57,487 nt of DNA, taken from positions 1 to 57,487 of the forward strand of contig NZ_CAKKMV010000024.1 of the NCBI RefSeq assembly GCF_918697865.1, given 5' to 3'. The translations under genes were made by a program, and so were the position numbers. Origin of the DNA: Massilia sp. Bi118. GTDB taxonomy: Bacteria > Pseudomonadota > Gammaproteobacteria > Burkholderiales > Burkholderiaceae_D. Positions within the stretch are counted from its first letter, which is position 1, and each line of letters starts with the position of its first letter. Positions 48,615 to 56,789 of this stretch are shown here, in pieces. The notes beneath the pieces were generated by a model. The model worked only from the letters and a program-made list of their open reading frames with translations, was not told where the DNA came from and did not search any database.

Positions 48615-49382
48615 ATGGACCTTGCCTACCGCACACCCGTCTCCGATCGCCGTTATGGACTGCTGCTGACTGTCCTCGTGCACGTGGCACTGGTGATCGG
48701 CTGGCAGGCGGCGCGCAACTTGCCCGCGCCCGCGGCACAGCCTGACGGACCGCGCACCCGCATCCTGTGGATTCCGCTGCAGCTGCCCAAGCTGAGGCAG
48801 CGTGAGCCAGAGCCAGAGCCAGAGCTGCAGCCGGCAGCGCCGCGCAGGGAGGCCACGGCGCCGGGCCTGCATGCGCGCCCTGCCCTCCCACTGCCGCCGC
48901 TGCCTGCCGTGACGGCCTCGCCGGCGCCGGCCGACAGCACCACGCCTTCGACGGCGCCCACCGCAAACGCGGACGCATCGCCGCAAGTTGCACCGCAAAA
49001 AGCCAGCGCCGCGCAGATCCTGCAGCAGGCCAAGCGCGACATCGGCAGCATCGCCAAGGCCCTGCGCAAGGAGAACAATCCGTATATCGCCGCGCCGCTG
49101 GACAGCCCCGTCATCCGCATGCAGCGCGGCATGGAGCAGGCCCACGCGCTGGCGGCGCCGCGCCTGTGGGAAGCGCCCAAGGTGGAGGAACTGGTGAACA
49201 ACACCGGCGACGGCGCCCGGCGCACGCGCGTCATCACCGGCAACGGCACTTACTGCGTTACGGAGCGCGCGACCAATACCGATGTCGAAATGATCGAGCA
49301 TCACGGCAAGCTGCGCCTCACCAACTGCCCGACGCACGAGGAGCCGGCGAAGCAGCAGACCTGGCGCACCTTGCGCGATTAA
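48615..49382 (+). CDS. TonB-like single-pass protein with Pro-rich linker, unknown function
   Basis: Protein of 255 residues from the ATG at 48615. One membrane helix near the N-terminus (YGLLLTVLVHVALVIGW) is followed by a Pro/Glu/Ala-rich linker (about 50-140) and a C-terminal domain with a Cys pair (NGTYCVTE, LTNCPTH). The layout resembles TonB-like or energy-transducing proteins, but the C-terminal domain is not TonB. TATACT lies 7 bases before the ATG, so the start codon would fall close to the transcription start; the longer GTG start at 48576 is an alternative. Confidence 0.7.
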   Translation: MDLAYRTPVSDRRYGLLLTVLVHVALVIGWQAARNLPAPAAQPDGPRTRILWIPLQLPKLRQREPEPEPELQPAAPRREATAPGLHARPALPLPPLPAVTASPAPADSTTPSTAPTANADASPQVAPQKASAAQILQQAKRDIGSIAKALRKENNPYIAAPLDSPVIRMQRGMEQAHALAAPRLWEAPKVEELVNNTGDGARRTRVITGNGTYCVTERATNTDVEMIEHHGKLRLTNCPTHEEPAKQQTWRTLRD

Positions 49383-49388
49383 AAAAGA

Positions 49389-50258
49389 TCAGCGCCGCTC
49401 GCTCGGATCGATCGGCTCTTCCTCGGTCTGCACGATGCTGACCGGCTTGCCCTTGGCCAGGCGCCACAGGTAGACCGCGTAGCCCGACAGGCCATACACC
49501 ACGAACAGCGGCCACAGCACCTTTGGCGGGTCGATTGCCAGCAGGGCGAAGAACAGCGCGATCAGGAACACCACGATGAAGGGCACCGACTTGCGGAAGT
49601 TGACGTCCTTGAAGCTGTAGAAAGGCACGTTGGTGACCATGGTGATACCGGCGAACAGCGCCAGTCCCCACGAGATCCAGTCGACGCTGCGCGCGCTGAC
49701 GTTGATGTCCGGGTCGGTCATCATCATCACGAAGCCCACCACCAGCGCCGCCGCGGCCGGGCTGGGCAAGCCCTGGAAGAAGCGCTTGTCGACGACTTCG
49801 ATGTTGGTGTTGAAGCGGGCCAGGCGCAGCGCGGCGCCGGCGCAGTAGACGAAGGCGGCGATCCACCCGAGTTTGCCCAGGCCGCGCAGCGACCATTCGT
49901 AGATCACCAGCGCCGGCGCGGCGCCGAAGGAAACCATGTCGGACAGCGAGTCGTACTGGGCGCCGAATTCGGACTGCGTGTTGGTCAGGCGCGCCACGCG
50001 GCCGTCCAGGCCGTCGAGGACCATGGCGATGAACACGGCCCAGCAGGCGTGGTCGAAGCGCTGGTTCATCGCCATCACGATCGCGTAGAAGCCGCCGAAC
50101 AGGGCGGCGGTGGTGAAGGCATTCGGCAGCAGGTAGATGCCGCGGCGCGGACGGCCGCCGGCATCGGCTTTGCGGGGAGCACGGCTGAAGCGGCTGAAGC
50201 GGCCGAAGCGGCCCGCCTTGGGCGCGCCGTTTTTTCTGCGGCGTGGGAATGTTGGCAT
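49389..50258 (-). CDS. pssA: CDP-diacylglycerol-serine O-phosphatidyltransferase
   Basis: Protein of 289 residues with about eight hydrophobic segments, the integral membrane type II PssA. It makes phosphatidylserine, the precursor of phosphatidylethanolamine. The CDP-alcohol phosphotransferase motif is complete: DGLDGRVARLT then GAQYDSLSD. The N-terminus is Arg/Lys-rich and cytoplasmic. The start at 50258 (MPTFPRRRK) is preferred over one 27 bases further up. The psd gene often found beside pssA is not here. Confidence 0.93.
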   Translation of the reverse strand: MPTFPRRRKNGAPKAGRFGRFSRFSRAPRKADAGGRPRRGIYLLPNAFTTAALFGGFYAIVMAMNQRFDHACWAVFIAMVLDGLDGRVARLTNTQSEFGAQYDSLSDMVSFGAAPALVIYEWSLRGLGKLGWIAAFVYCAGAALRLARFNTNIEVVDKRFFQGLPSPAAAALVVGFVMMMTDPDINVSARSVDWISWGLALFAGITMVTNVPFYSFKDVNFRKSVPFIVVFLIALFFALLAIDPPKVLWPLFVVYGLSGYAVYLWRLAKGKPVSIVQTEEEPIDPSERR

Positions 50259-50342
50259 AAGTATTGTTATTCGGAAACTGCGCACGCGGGCGCGGATGAC
50301 GCCATTATATGGGCGCGCGCGGCAGTTAGCGAACCGATACTG

Positions 50343-51122
50343 TTACCGGAATTTCACCTTGCCCACCAGGCGCATTTCCAGGCGGGTTTCGCCGGGCTCG
50401 AAGCTGGGTTCCGGGGTCTCGGCCATATCCGCGCGCTTGCCGCGCATCATCGCCATCGGCGCGGCCGCCATCTCGGCCTGCCCGCCCGCGTAATGGCCGC
50501 TGCCTTCGAAATCGACGGTGTCGATCACGGCGTCGTTCACATTACGCCCCATCGCACGCGCGATCGAGCCGATGCGCTCGTTCAGGTTGCGGTAGGTGGC
50601 GGCAATGCGCTCATCGTCGAGCTTGCGGGTCAGCTCGGGGCTGAGGTGGTAGTCGATGCCGGTGATGCCGAGCACCTTCTGGGCCGCGGCGGCGGTCTTC
50701 GGCAGGTTCTCGAGATTGCGCGTCTTGACTTCCAGGTACTGGCCGGCGCGCCAGCCGATCGGCACGCGGCGCGCAGCCTGGGTGGCCAGCGGGCGCTGCG
50801 GATTGTCCGGCACCTCCGGATACACCGGGTAGCTGTAGTAATTGACGGTCTTCAGCTCGGCGCGCGGATCTTCGCGGCGCACGATGTCCGTGCCCTGTTT
50901 CATCTTCTGGTTCACGCGCGCCTGCGCGGCGGCGCGGTCCTTGTCCTGCTCTTCGACCGAGAAGGTGACGGTGGCTTCGTCGTTGGCGTGCTTCACTTCG
51001 CCATAGGCCGGGACGATGATCAGGGTGCCGCTCGTTGTTGCGGCCGCTACCGGCGTCGTTTGCGCCTGGGCGTTCAGTGCCAAGGCGAGGCTGGCGGCGA
51101 GGATGAGGCGGGATGGGCGCAT
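50343..51122 (-). CDS. Exported SIMPL (DUF541) domain protein
   Basis: Protein of 259 residues with a signal peptide (about 1-19, NAQAQ). The SIMPL/DUF541 fold is recognised by the early V-x-GE-V-x-H-x-x-D-EA pattern (VPAYGEVKHANDEATVTFSV), the Arg-rich RVNQKMKQ helix, and KTVNYYSYPVYPE, as in periplasmic proteins of the BP26/YggE group, which form oligomers and are linked to oxidative-stress protection. AGGAGA precedes the ATG at 51122. Longer frames upstream have no signal peptide. Confidence 0.87.
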   Translation of the reverse strand: MRPSRLILAASLALALNAQAQTTPVAAATTSGTLIIVPAYGEVKHANDEATVTFSVEEQDKDRAAAQARVNQKMKQGTDIVRREDPRAELKTVNYYSYPVYPEVPDNPQRPLATQAARRVPIGWRAGQYLEVKTRNLENLPKTAAAAQKVLGITGIDYHLSPELTRKLDDERIAATYRNLNERIGSIARAMGRNVNDAVIDTVDFEGSGHYAGGQAEMAAAPMAMMRGKRADMAETPEPSFEPGETRLEMRLVGKVKFR

Positions 51123-51219
51123 TGTGGTTCTCCTGTTGGGTTGCAGGGGGAACGATAGCGCTTTTTGGGGGAGGTGGGGGATGGATGTAATGGACTTTTG
51201 CAAATGGTTGCATCTCATT

Positions 51220-51359
51220 ACGTCGTTCCCGCACCTACCCGTCGTTCCCGCGAAGGCGGGAACCCAAGTTCACGTAGCGAAGCCGGACAAATCGGCATCT
51301 AGCTGGCCTGTCCGGCTTCCGGTAAAAACTTGGGTTCCCGCCTGCGCGGGAACGACGAG
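51220..51359. repeat. REP-like palindrome pair, family A, copy 3
   Basis: Left unit 51240-51270 and inverted right unit 51327-51359, with an extra truncated unit at 51220-51238. The space between holds a second inverted repeat, GAAGCCGGACA facing TGTCCGGCTTC. It lies between ilvC and the SIMPL gene, both read leftward, so it may end ilvC transcription. Confidence 0.85.
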
Positions 51360-51372
51360 GTAGTAGCCGAGC

Positions 51373-52389
51373 TTAGTTCTTCGACTGATCCACCAGCTTG
51401 TTCTTGGCAATCCACGGCATCATCGCGCGCAGCTTGCCGCCCACCTGTTCGATCTGGTGCTCGGCGTTCAGGCGGCGGCGCGAGATCAGGGTCGGGGCGC
51501 CGGCCTTGTTCTCGAGGATGAAGGACTTGGCGTATTCGCCGGTCTGGATGTCCTTCAGGCACTGGCGCATCGCGTTCTTGGTGTCTTCGGTCACGATGCG
51601 CGGGCCGGTCACGTATTCGCCGTATTCCGCGTTGTTCGAGATCGAGTAGTTCATGTTGGCGATGCCGCCTTCGTAGATCAGGTCGACGATCAGCTTCAGC
51701 TCGTGCAGGCACTCGAAGTAGGCCATTTCCGGCGCGTAGCCCGCTTCGGTCAGGGTCTCGAAGCCGGCCTTGATCAGCTCGACGGCGCCGCCGCACAGCA
51801 CGGCCTGCTCGCCGAACAGGTCGGTCTCGGTCTCTTCGCGGAAGTTGGTCTCGATGATGCCGGCGCGGCCGCCGCCGTTGGCCATCGAATACGACAGAGC
51901 GATGTCGCGCGCTGCGCCCGACTTGTCCTGGTAGACGGCCACCAGGTGCGGCACGCCGCCGCCCTGCTTGTAGGTGTTGCGCACGGTGTGACCCGGGGCC
52001 TTCGGTGCGATCATGATGACGTCGAGGTCGGCGCGCGGCACGACCTGGCCGTAGTGGACATTGAAGCCGTGGGCGAAGGCCAGCACCGCGCCCTGCTTGA
52101 TGTTCGGCTCGACGTTTTCCTTGTAGACCTGGGCGATATTCTCGTCCGGCAGCAGGATCATCACGACGTCCGCGGCCTGCACTGCCTCGTTGACTTCGGC
52201 AACCTTGATGCCGGCCTGCTCGACCTTGTTCCAGGACGCGCCGCCGCGGCGCAGGCCGACGGTGACGTTGACGCCCGATTCGCTCAGGTTCTGGGCGTGG
52301 GCATGGCCTTGCGAGCCGTAGCCGATGATGGCGACGTTCTTGCCTTTGATGAGGGAGAGGTCGCAGTCTTTGTCGTAGAAAACTTTCAT
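51373..52389 (-). CDS. ilvC: Ketol-acid reductoisomerase (class I)
   Basis: Protein of 338 residues, the length of class I IlvC. It reduces and rearranges acetolactate or acetohydroxybutyrate in valine and isoleucine synthesis. Signatures: the N-terminal MKVFYDKDCDL, NADPH loop IGYGSQGHAHAQNL, IMIAPKAPGHTVR, and metal-ligand EETETDLFGEQAVLCGG followed by CLHELKLIVDLIYEGG. The start at 52389 is the family start. It is separated from ilvH by a REP element. Confidence 0.98.
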   Translation of the reverse strand: MKVFYDKDCDLSLIKGKNVAIIGYGSQGHAHAQNLSESGVNVTVGLRRGGASWNKVEQAGIKVAEVNEAVQAADVVMILLPDENIAQVYKENVEPNIKQGAVLAFAHGFNVHYGQVVPRADLDVIMIAPKAPGHTVRNTYKQGGGVPHLVAVYQDKSGAARDIALSYSMANGGGRAGIIETNFREETETDLFGEQAVLCGGAVELIKAGFETLTEAGYAPEMAYFECLHELKLIVDLIYEGGIANMNYSISNNAEYGEYVTGPRIVTEDTKNAMRQCLKDIQTGEYAKSFILENKAGAPTLISRRRLNAEHQIEQVGGKLRAMMPWIAKNKLVDQSKN

Positions 52390-52420
52390 TTTGTATCCTG
52401 TGTTTTGGTGTGTTTGGTTG

Positions 52421-52481
52421 GTGGGCACGGGGTGCCCACCCTACATTTCATGGCGTAGGGTGGGCTCCCCGAGCCCACCGC
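52421..52481. repeat. REP-like palindrome pair, family B, copy 2
   Basis: Two hairpins in inverted relation: GTGGGCACGGGGTGCCCAC at 52421-52439, then GGTGGGCTCCCCGAGCCCACC at 52459-52479. The first matches 37258-37284 over 24 bases. They lie between the ilvH stop and the ilvC start and could decouple the two genes. Confidence 0.8.
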
Positions 52482-52485
52482 AACT

Positions 52486-52977
52486 TCAAACTTTCAATAT
52501 GCGCTCGCCGCGGCCGATGCCGCTGCCGCCAGTACGCACCGTCTCGAGAATCGAAGCCCGGTCGATCGCATCGATAAAGGCATCCAGCTTGGACTTCGCC
52601 CCCGTCAGCTCGATCGTGTAGGTCTTCTCGGTCACGTCGATGACGCGGCCGCGGAAGATGTCGGCGGTGCGCTTCATCTCTTCGCGCTCCTTGCCGACCG
52701 CCCTCACCTTGATCAGCATGAGCTCGCGCTCGATGTGCTGGCCTTCGGTCAGGTCGACCACCTTCACGACTTCGATCAGCCGGTTCAGGTGCTTGGTGAT
52801 CTGCTCGATGATGTCGTCCGAGCCGGTGGTGACGATGGTCATGCGCGACAGCGTCGGGTCTTCGGTCGGCGCCACCGTCAGCGTCTCGATGTTGTAGCCG
52901 CGCGCGGAGAACAGGCCGACCACGCGCGACAGGGCGCCCGCTTCGTTCTCGAGCAGGACAGAGATAATGTGGCGCAT
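52486..52977 (-). CDS. ilvH: Acetolactate synthase small (regulatory) subunit
   Basis: Protein of 163 residues, the usual IlvH size. The N-terminal ACT domain (about 1-75, MRHIISVLLENEAGALSRVVGLF) binds valine for feedback inhibition, followed by the C-terminal domain (IELTGAKSKLDAFIDAI). Its first base is shared with the last base of the ilvI stop region, so the subunits are translated together. Confidence 0.97.
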   Translation of the reverse strand: MRHIISVLLENEAGALSRVVGLFSARGYNIETLTVAPTEDPTLSRMTIVTTGSDDIIEQITKHLNRLIEVVKVVDLTEGQHIERELMLIKVRAVGKEREEMKRTADIFRGRVIDVTEKTYTIELTGAKSKLDAFIDAIDRASILETVRTGGSGIGRGERILKV

Positions 52978-54704
52978 TACAGGTCCTCCGAGCTCAGCAG
53001 CATCTCCGACAGGCCCTTGCCCGTCTTGACCATCGGCCAGACGTTCTCGCTGCGGTCGGTGATGAAGTTCATGAACACCAGGCGGTCCTTCATGGCGAAG
53101 GCATCGCGCAGCGCGCCCTCGACGTCGCCCGGCTTCTCGATGCGCATGCCCACGTGGCCATAGGCCTCGGCCAGCTTCTCGAAATCGGGCAGCGCATCCA
53201 TGTAGGACTCGGCATAGCGCGAGTTGTAGTCGAGCTCCTGCCACTGGCGCACCATGCCCAGGAAGCGGTTGTTCAGGAGGATGATCTTCGGCGTCAGGTG
53301 GTACTGCTTGCAGGTCGCCAGTTCCTGGATGTTCATCTGGATCGAGCCCTCGCCCGTAACGCAGGCGACCGTCGCGCCGGGGTTCGCCATCTGCACGCCC
53401 ATCGCGTACGGCAGGCCCACGCCCATCGTGCCCAGGCCGCCCGAATTGATCCAGCGGCGCGGCTGGTTGAACGGGTAATACTGCGCGGCCCACATCTGGT
53501 GCTGGCCGACGTCGGAGGTGACGAAGGCGTCGCCGCCGGTGACCTGCCACAGGGTCTCGACCACCGACTGCGGCTTGATGACTTCGTCGGACGGCGCGTA
53601 CTTCAGGCATTCGCGGCCGCGCCATTCGCCGATCTGGCCCCACCACTTCTGCAGCGCCTGCTCATTCGGTTTCTGCTCGGCCGCGTCCAGCTGGGACAGC
53701 AGCTCGACCAGCACGTCCTTGACGTTGCCGACGATCGGGATGTCGACCTTCACCCGCTTCGAGATCGACGAAGGATCGATGTCGATGTGGATGATCTTGC
53801 GCGGATTGCTGGCGAAGTGTTTCGGGTTGCCGATCACGCGGTCGTCGAAGCGGGCGCCGATCGCGACCAGGACGTCGCAATGCTGCATCGCCATGTTCGC
53901 TTCATAGGTGCCGTGCATGCCCGGCATGCCGACGAAGTGGCCGCTGGAGGCGCGGTAGGCGCCCAGGCCCATCAGCGTGTTGGTGACCGGGTAGCCGAGC
54001 TTGTCGACCAGGCGGTTCAACTCGTTCGAGGCGTTCGCCAGGATCACGCCGCCGCCGGTGTAGATCATCGGGCGCTCGGCGGCCAGCAGCAGCTGCACGG
54101 CCTTGCGGATCTGGCCCGCGTGGCCCTTGTCGACCGGCTTGTACGAGCGCATCTCGATCTCGCGAGGATAGTCGTACAGGGCCTTCTGCATGCTGATGTC
54201 CTTCGGGATATCGACCAGCACCGGGCCCGGACGGCCGGTACGTGCGATATAGAAGGCTTTCTTGATCGTCGCGGCGACGTCGCGCACGTCCTTGACGAGG
54301 AAGTTGTGCTTGACCACAGGCCGGGTGATGCCGACCGTGTCGCATTCCTGGAAGGCGTCCTGGCCGATCGCGTGGGTCGGCACCTGGCCCGAAATCACCA
54401 CCATCGGAATCGAATCCATATAGGCGGTGGAGAGGCCGGTGACGGCATTGGTGACGCCCGGACCGGAGGTGACGAGGGCCACGCCGACCTGGTTCGAGCT
54501 GCGCGAATAGGCGTCGGCCGCGTGGATGGCCGCCTGCTCGTGGCGCACCAGGATATGCTGGAATTTGTCCTGCTTGAAGATGGCGTCGTAGATATACAGG
54601 ACGGCGCCGCCGGGATAGCCGAAGACGTGTTTGACGCCCTCCTCGGCCAGGCAACGGACCAGTATTTCAGCGCCCGTGATGGGAACTGCCGTGTCGTGAC
54701 TCAT
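52977..54704 (-). CDS. ilvI: Acetolactate synthase large (catalytic) subunit
   Basis: Protein of 575 residues. A thiamine-diphosphate-dependent, FAD-containing enzyme that forms acetolactate from pyruvate, the first common step of branched-chain amino acid synthesis. Signatures: GGAVLYIYDAIF with the catalytic Glu in the N-terminal domain, GPGVTNAVTGL, the Pyr-domain RHEQAAIHAADAYSR, and the TPP motif GEGSIQMNIQELATCKQYHL with LLNNR. AAAGGAAAA lies before the ATG. It opens the ilvI-ilvH-ilvC cluster. Confidence 0.97.
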   Translation of the reverse strand: MSHDTAVPITGAEILVRCLAEEGVKHVFGYPGGAVLYIYDAIFKQDKFQHILVRHEQAAIHAADAYSRSSNQVGVALVTSGPGVTNAVTGLSTAYMDSIPMVVISGQVPTHAIGQDAFQECDTVGITRPVVKHNFLVKDVRDVAATIKKAFYIARTGRPGPVLVDIPKDISMQKALYDYPREIEMRSYKPVDKGHAGQIRKAVQLLLAAERPMIYTGGGVILANASNELNRLVDKLGYPVTNTLMGLGAYRASSGHFVGMPGMHGTYEANMAMQHCDVLVAIGARFDDRVIGNPKHFASNPRKIIHIDIDPSSISKRVKVDIPIVGNVKDVLVELLSQLDAAEQKPNEQALQKWWGQIGEWRGRECLKYAPSDEVIKPQSVVETLWQVTGGDAFVTSDVGQHQMWAAQYYPFNQPRRWINSGGLGTMGVGLPYAMGVQMANPGATVACVTGEGSIQMNIQELATCKQYHLTPKIILLNNRFLGMVRQWQELDYNSRYAESYMDALPDFEKLAEAYGHVGMRIEKPGDVEGALRDAFAMKDRLVFMNFITDRSENVWPMVKTGKGLSEMLLSSEDL

Positions 54705-55052
54705 TACGTTTTCCTTTCAAGACCCATAGGGAGATTGATCGGATGCTCGTTCCTGACGAGATACGTGTCACGCGACAGCGCTCATGCTTCCCTTCTTTCT
54801 GCGGTCACGTCGATCTTTCGGCTGCCGGCAGGCAGCGTACGAACCGGCGCTGGGCGCAAACTCGTTTGGCGTGAGTTTCTGTCAGCGGAATGCGTGTCTC
54901 TCGCGCTTTTGGCGCGGGTTGGAGCAAACTGCCTACATGTGAAAGCGCGTCATTCCTGGCGCGGCGGGATATGCCGTACCGGATGACCTTGGGCTTCGGG
55001 GTTGCAAAGCGTTCCATACCTTACTGCGTTGCACCATTTAGGTCAAGAACAA
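54705..55052 (-). promoter_or_regulatory. 348-bp ilv leader region with candidate sigma70 promoter
   Basis: On the minus strand, TTGACC (55041-55046) and TAAGGT (55018-55023) are 17 bases apart, a good sigma70-type promoter. Transcription from it would give an untranslated leader of about 300 bases before ilvI. No Ile/Leu/Val-rich leader peptide and no obvious terminator hairpin were found. A 70-codon frame (54805-55017) has no supporting features. Confidence 0.5.
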
Positions 55053-55679
55053 TTATGCGGTTCCGTTCAGGCAGAATTCGCGGCAGCCCGGACGCAGGCG
55101 CAGCAATTCGGCATAGGCCTGCAAGGCGGGATAATCCGGGCGCTCCATCGGCGTCATCAGCCAGCGGTTGAGCGACAGGCCCAGCACCACGTCGGCCAGC
55201 GAGAAATCGGCGCCTGCCACATACGCACTGGTTTTGGCCAGCTGGCCCGCGAGTATGCCCATGTGCCGGTTCCACTGCGCGATGCCGGCCTCGACCTGGG
55301 ACTGGTCCGTGTGCGCCGGGCTGTTGCGGACCAGGGCCATGAAGGCGTAGCGCCAGGAATTGTTGAGCTCAGTCGCCTGCCAGTCCATCCATTGCTCGAC
55401 GCGGGCGCGGGCGCCTGGTGCGGCCGGCAGCAGGGCGGCGTCCGCGCCATAGCACCCCGCCAGGTAACGGCAGATCGTGTTCGACTCCCACAGCACGACA
55501 TCGCCGTCGACGAGCACCGGCACCATGGCGTTCGGGTTCAGCGCCAGGAAGTCCGGCTGCCGGGTCGACCGGAAGCCCGAGCCCCAGTCTTCGCGTTCGA
55601 AAGCCAGGCCGAGTTCGGCGCAGGTCCACAAAACCTTGCGGACATTGATCGAACTTGCCTTGCCGAGGATGCGCAACAT
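55053..55679 (-). CDS. Glutathione S-transferase family protein
   Basis: Protein of 208 residues. N-terminal thioredoxin-like domain (about 1-80) with GKASSINVRKVLW (active-site Ser near 9-10), cis-Pro in MVPVLVDGD and the glutathione-binding ESNTICRYLA. All-helical C-terminal domain (about 90-200) with VAGADFSLADVVLG. The substrate is unknown. It lies between the ilv genes and the sigma factor gene and is transcribed away from the latter. Confidence 0.9.
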   Translation of the reverse strand: MLRILGKASSINVRKVLWTCAELGLAFEREDWGSGFRSTRQPDFLALNPNAMVPVLVDGDVVLWESNTICRYLAGCYGADAALLPAAPGARARVEQWMDWQATELNNSWRYAFMALVRNSPAHTDQSQVEAGIAQWNRHMGILAGQLAKTSAYVAGADFSLADVVLGLSLNRWLMTPMERPDYPALQAYAELLRLRPGCREFCLNGTA

Positions 55680-55800
55680 GAGGGTCCTTTCGCGATGCTT
55701 GATCGAATAATCATAGTCGAGCCGCGCGCGGGGCGCCTGTTTTCAGTGCGCTCAGCCGTTATTTTTGCTAGGATTCGGGGGTTTTGCTACCCTTCATCGC

Positions 55801-56373
55801 ATGGCCACTGACAAAGAACTAAACGACTTCCTCGAGAGTGTGGAACGGCGCGCCTTCAAGCAGGCTGCGTATGCCGTCCGCAAAGACGAGGCAGCGCTGG
55901 ACATTGTTCAGGACGCCATGATCAAGCTGGCCGAGAAATACGGCGACAAGCCCATGGCCGAACTGCCGATGCTGTTCCAGCGCATCCTGCAGAACACCAT
56001 CCTCGATTATTTCCGGCGCGAGAAGGTCCGCAATACCTGGGTCAGCCTCTTCGGAAACCTGGGCCGGCGCGGCGAAGACGACGACGAGGACTTTGATATA
56101 CTCAATTCCTACGAGGCCGAGGAAGGAACGGCCGCCGCCGAATCCAGCGCAGATCAGGTCGAACGCGCCGAAACGCTGCGATTGATCGATGAAGAGATAC
56201 AAAAGCTCCCGGCGCGTCAACGGGAAGCCTTCCTCATGCGTTACTGGCAGGACATGGACGTGGCCGAAACGGCCCAAGCGATGGGATGCTCCGAGGGCAG
56301 TGTGAAAACGCATTGTTCTCGCGCTACGCATTCCCTGCAAAAAGCCCTGGAGGCCAAGGGAATTAAATTATGA
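55801..56373 (+). CDS. ECF-type RNA polymerase sigma factor
   Basis: Protein of 190 residues. Region 2 occupies about 15-95 (DIVQDAMIKLAEKY, then QRILQNTILDYFRREKVRN) and region 4 about 135-188 (LPARQREAFLMRYWQDMDVAETAQAMGCSEGSVKTHCSRA), with no sigma 1.1 or region 3. An acidic linker (GEDDDEDFDI) joins them. Overlaps the DUF3619 gene by 4 bases. Two copies of TTTTGCTA start at 55763 and 55782 in the promoter region. The start at 55801 is chosen because the extra 12 upstream codons have no family match. Confidence 0.93.
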   Translation: MATDKELNDFLESVERRAFKQAAYAVRKDEAALDIVQDAMIKLAEKYGDKPMAELPMLFQRILQNTILDYFRREKVRNTWVSLFGNLGRRGEDDDEDFDILNSYEAEEGTAAAESSADQVERAETLRLIDEEIQKLPARQREAFLMRYWQDMDVAETAQAMGCSEGSVKTHCSRATHSLQKALEAKGIKL

Positions 56374-56777
56374 ATACCGACGACATCAACCTGGCGTACA
56401 AGGTCCGCCACGCCCTGAACGAGAACCTCGAGAATCTGCCGGCCTCGACCACCGACCGGCTGGCCGCCGCGCGCGCCCTTGCCCTGTCGCGCAAGAAGGC
56501 GGACGCGCCCCAGTCCCGCAAGCAGGCGCGCTTCGATGTCGCTTCGCTGCTCGGCATGCAGTGGGTGCGCGGCCTTGCCGTGGCCGCGCCGCTGCTGGCG
56601 ATGGTCATCGGCCTGGCCGGCGTCTATCAGAGCCAGCACGAGCAACGCGCGGCCGAGCTGGCCGACCTGGACGCCGCCGTGCTGTCCGACGACCTGCCGC
56701 TCACCGCCTACACGGACCACGGCTTCAACGCCTACCTGGCCGAGCAACAGCAGCAAGCCCCGCAACGCGCTCAGTAA
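56370..56777 (+). CDS. DUF3619 single-pass protein, candidate anti-sigma factor
   Basis: Protein of 135 residues. The N-terminal 60 or so residues are cytoplasmic and helical (DDINLAYKVRHALNENLENLP), then one membrane helix (about 65-86, LAVAAPLLAMVIGLAGVY), then a short periplasmic tail with LDAAVLSDDLPLTAYTDHGF and a Gln-rich end. It overlaps the sigma gene. This topology and order match membrane anti-sigma factors, but the sequence does not show a known anti-sigma domain, so the role is inferred. Confidence 0.82.
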   Translation: MNTDDINLAYKVRHALNENLENLPASTTDRLAAARALALSRKKADAPQSRKQARFDVASLLGMQWVRGLAVAAPLLAMVIGLAGVYQSQHEQRAAELADLDAAVLSDDLPLTAYTDHGFNAYLAEQQQQAPQRAQ

Positions 56778-56789
56778 GGCCCAGCTTTG

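Noticed and set aside
54805..55017. A 70-codon frame in the ilv leader as a possible leader peptide
   Set aside because: It is not rich in Ile, Leu or Val, has no ribosome binding site, and no alternative terminator follows it.
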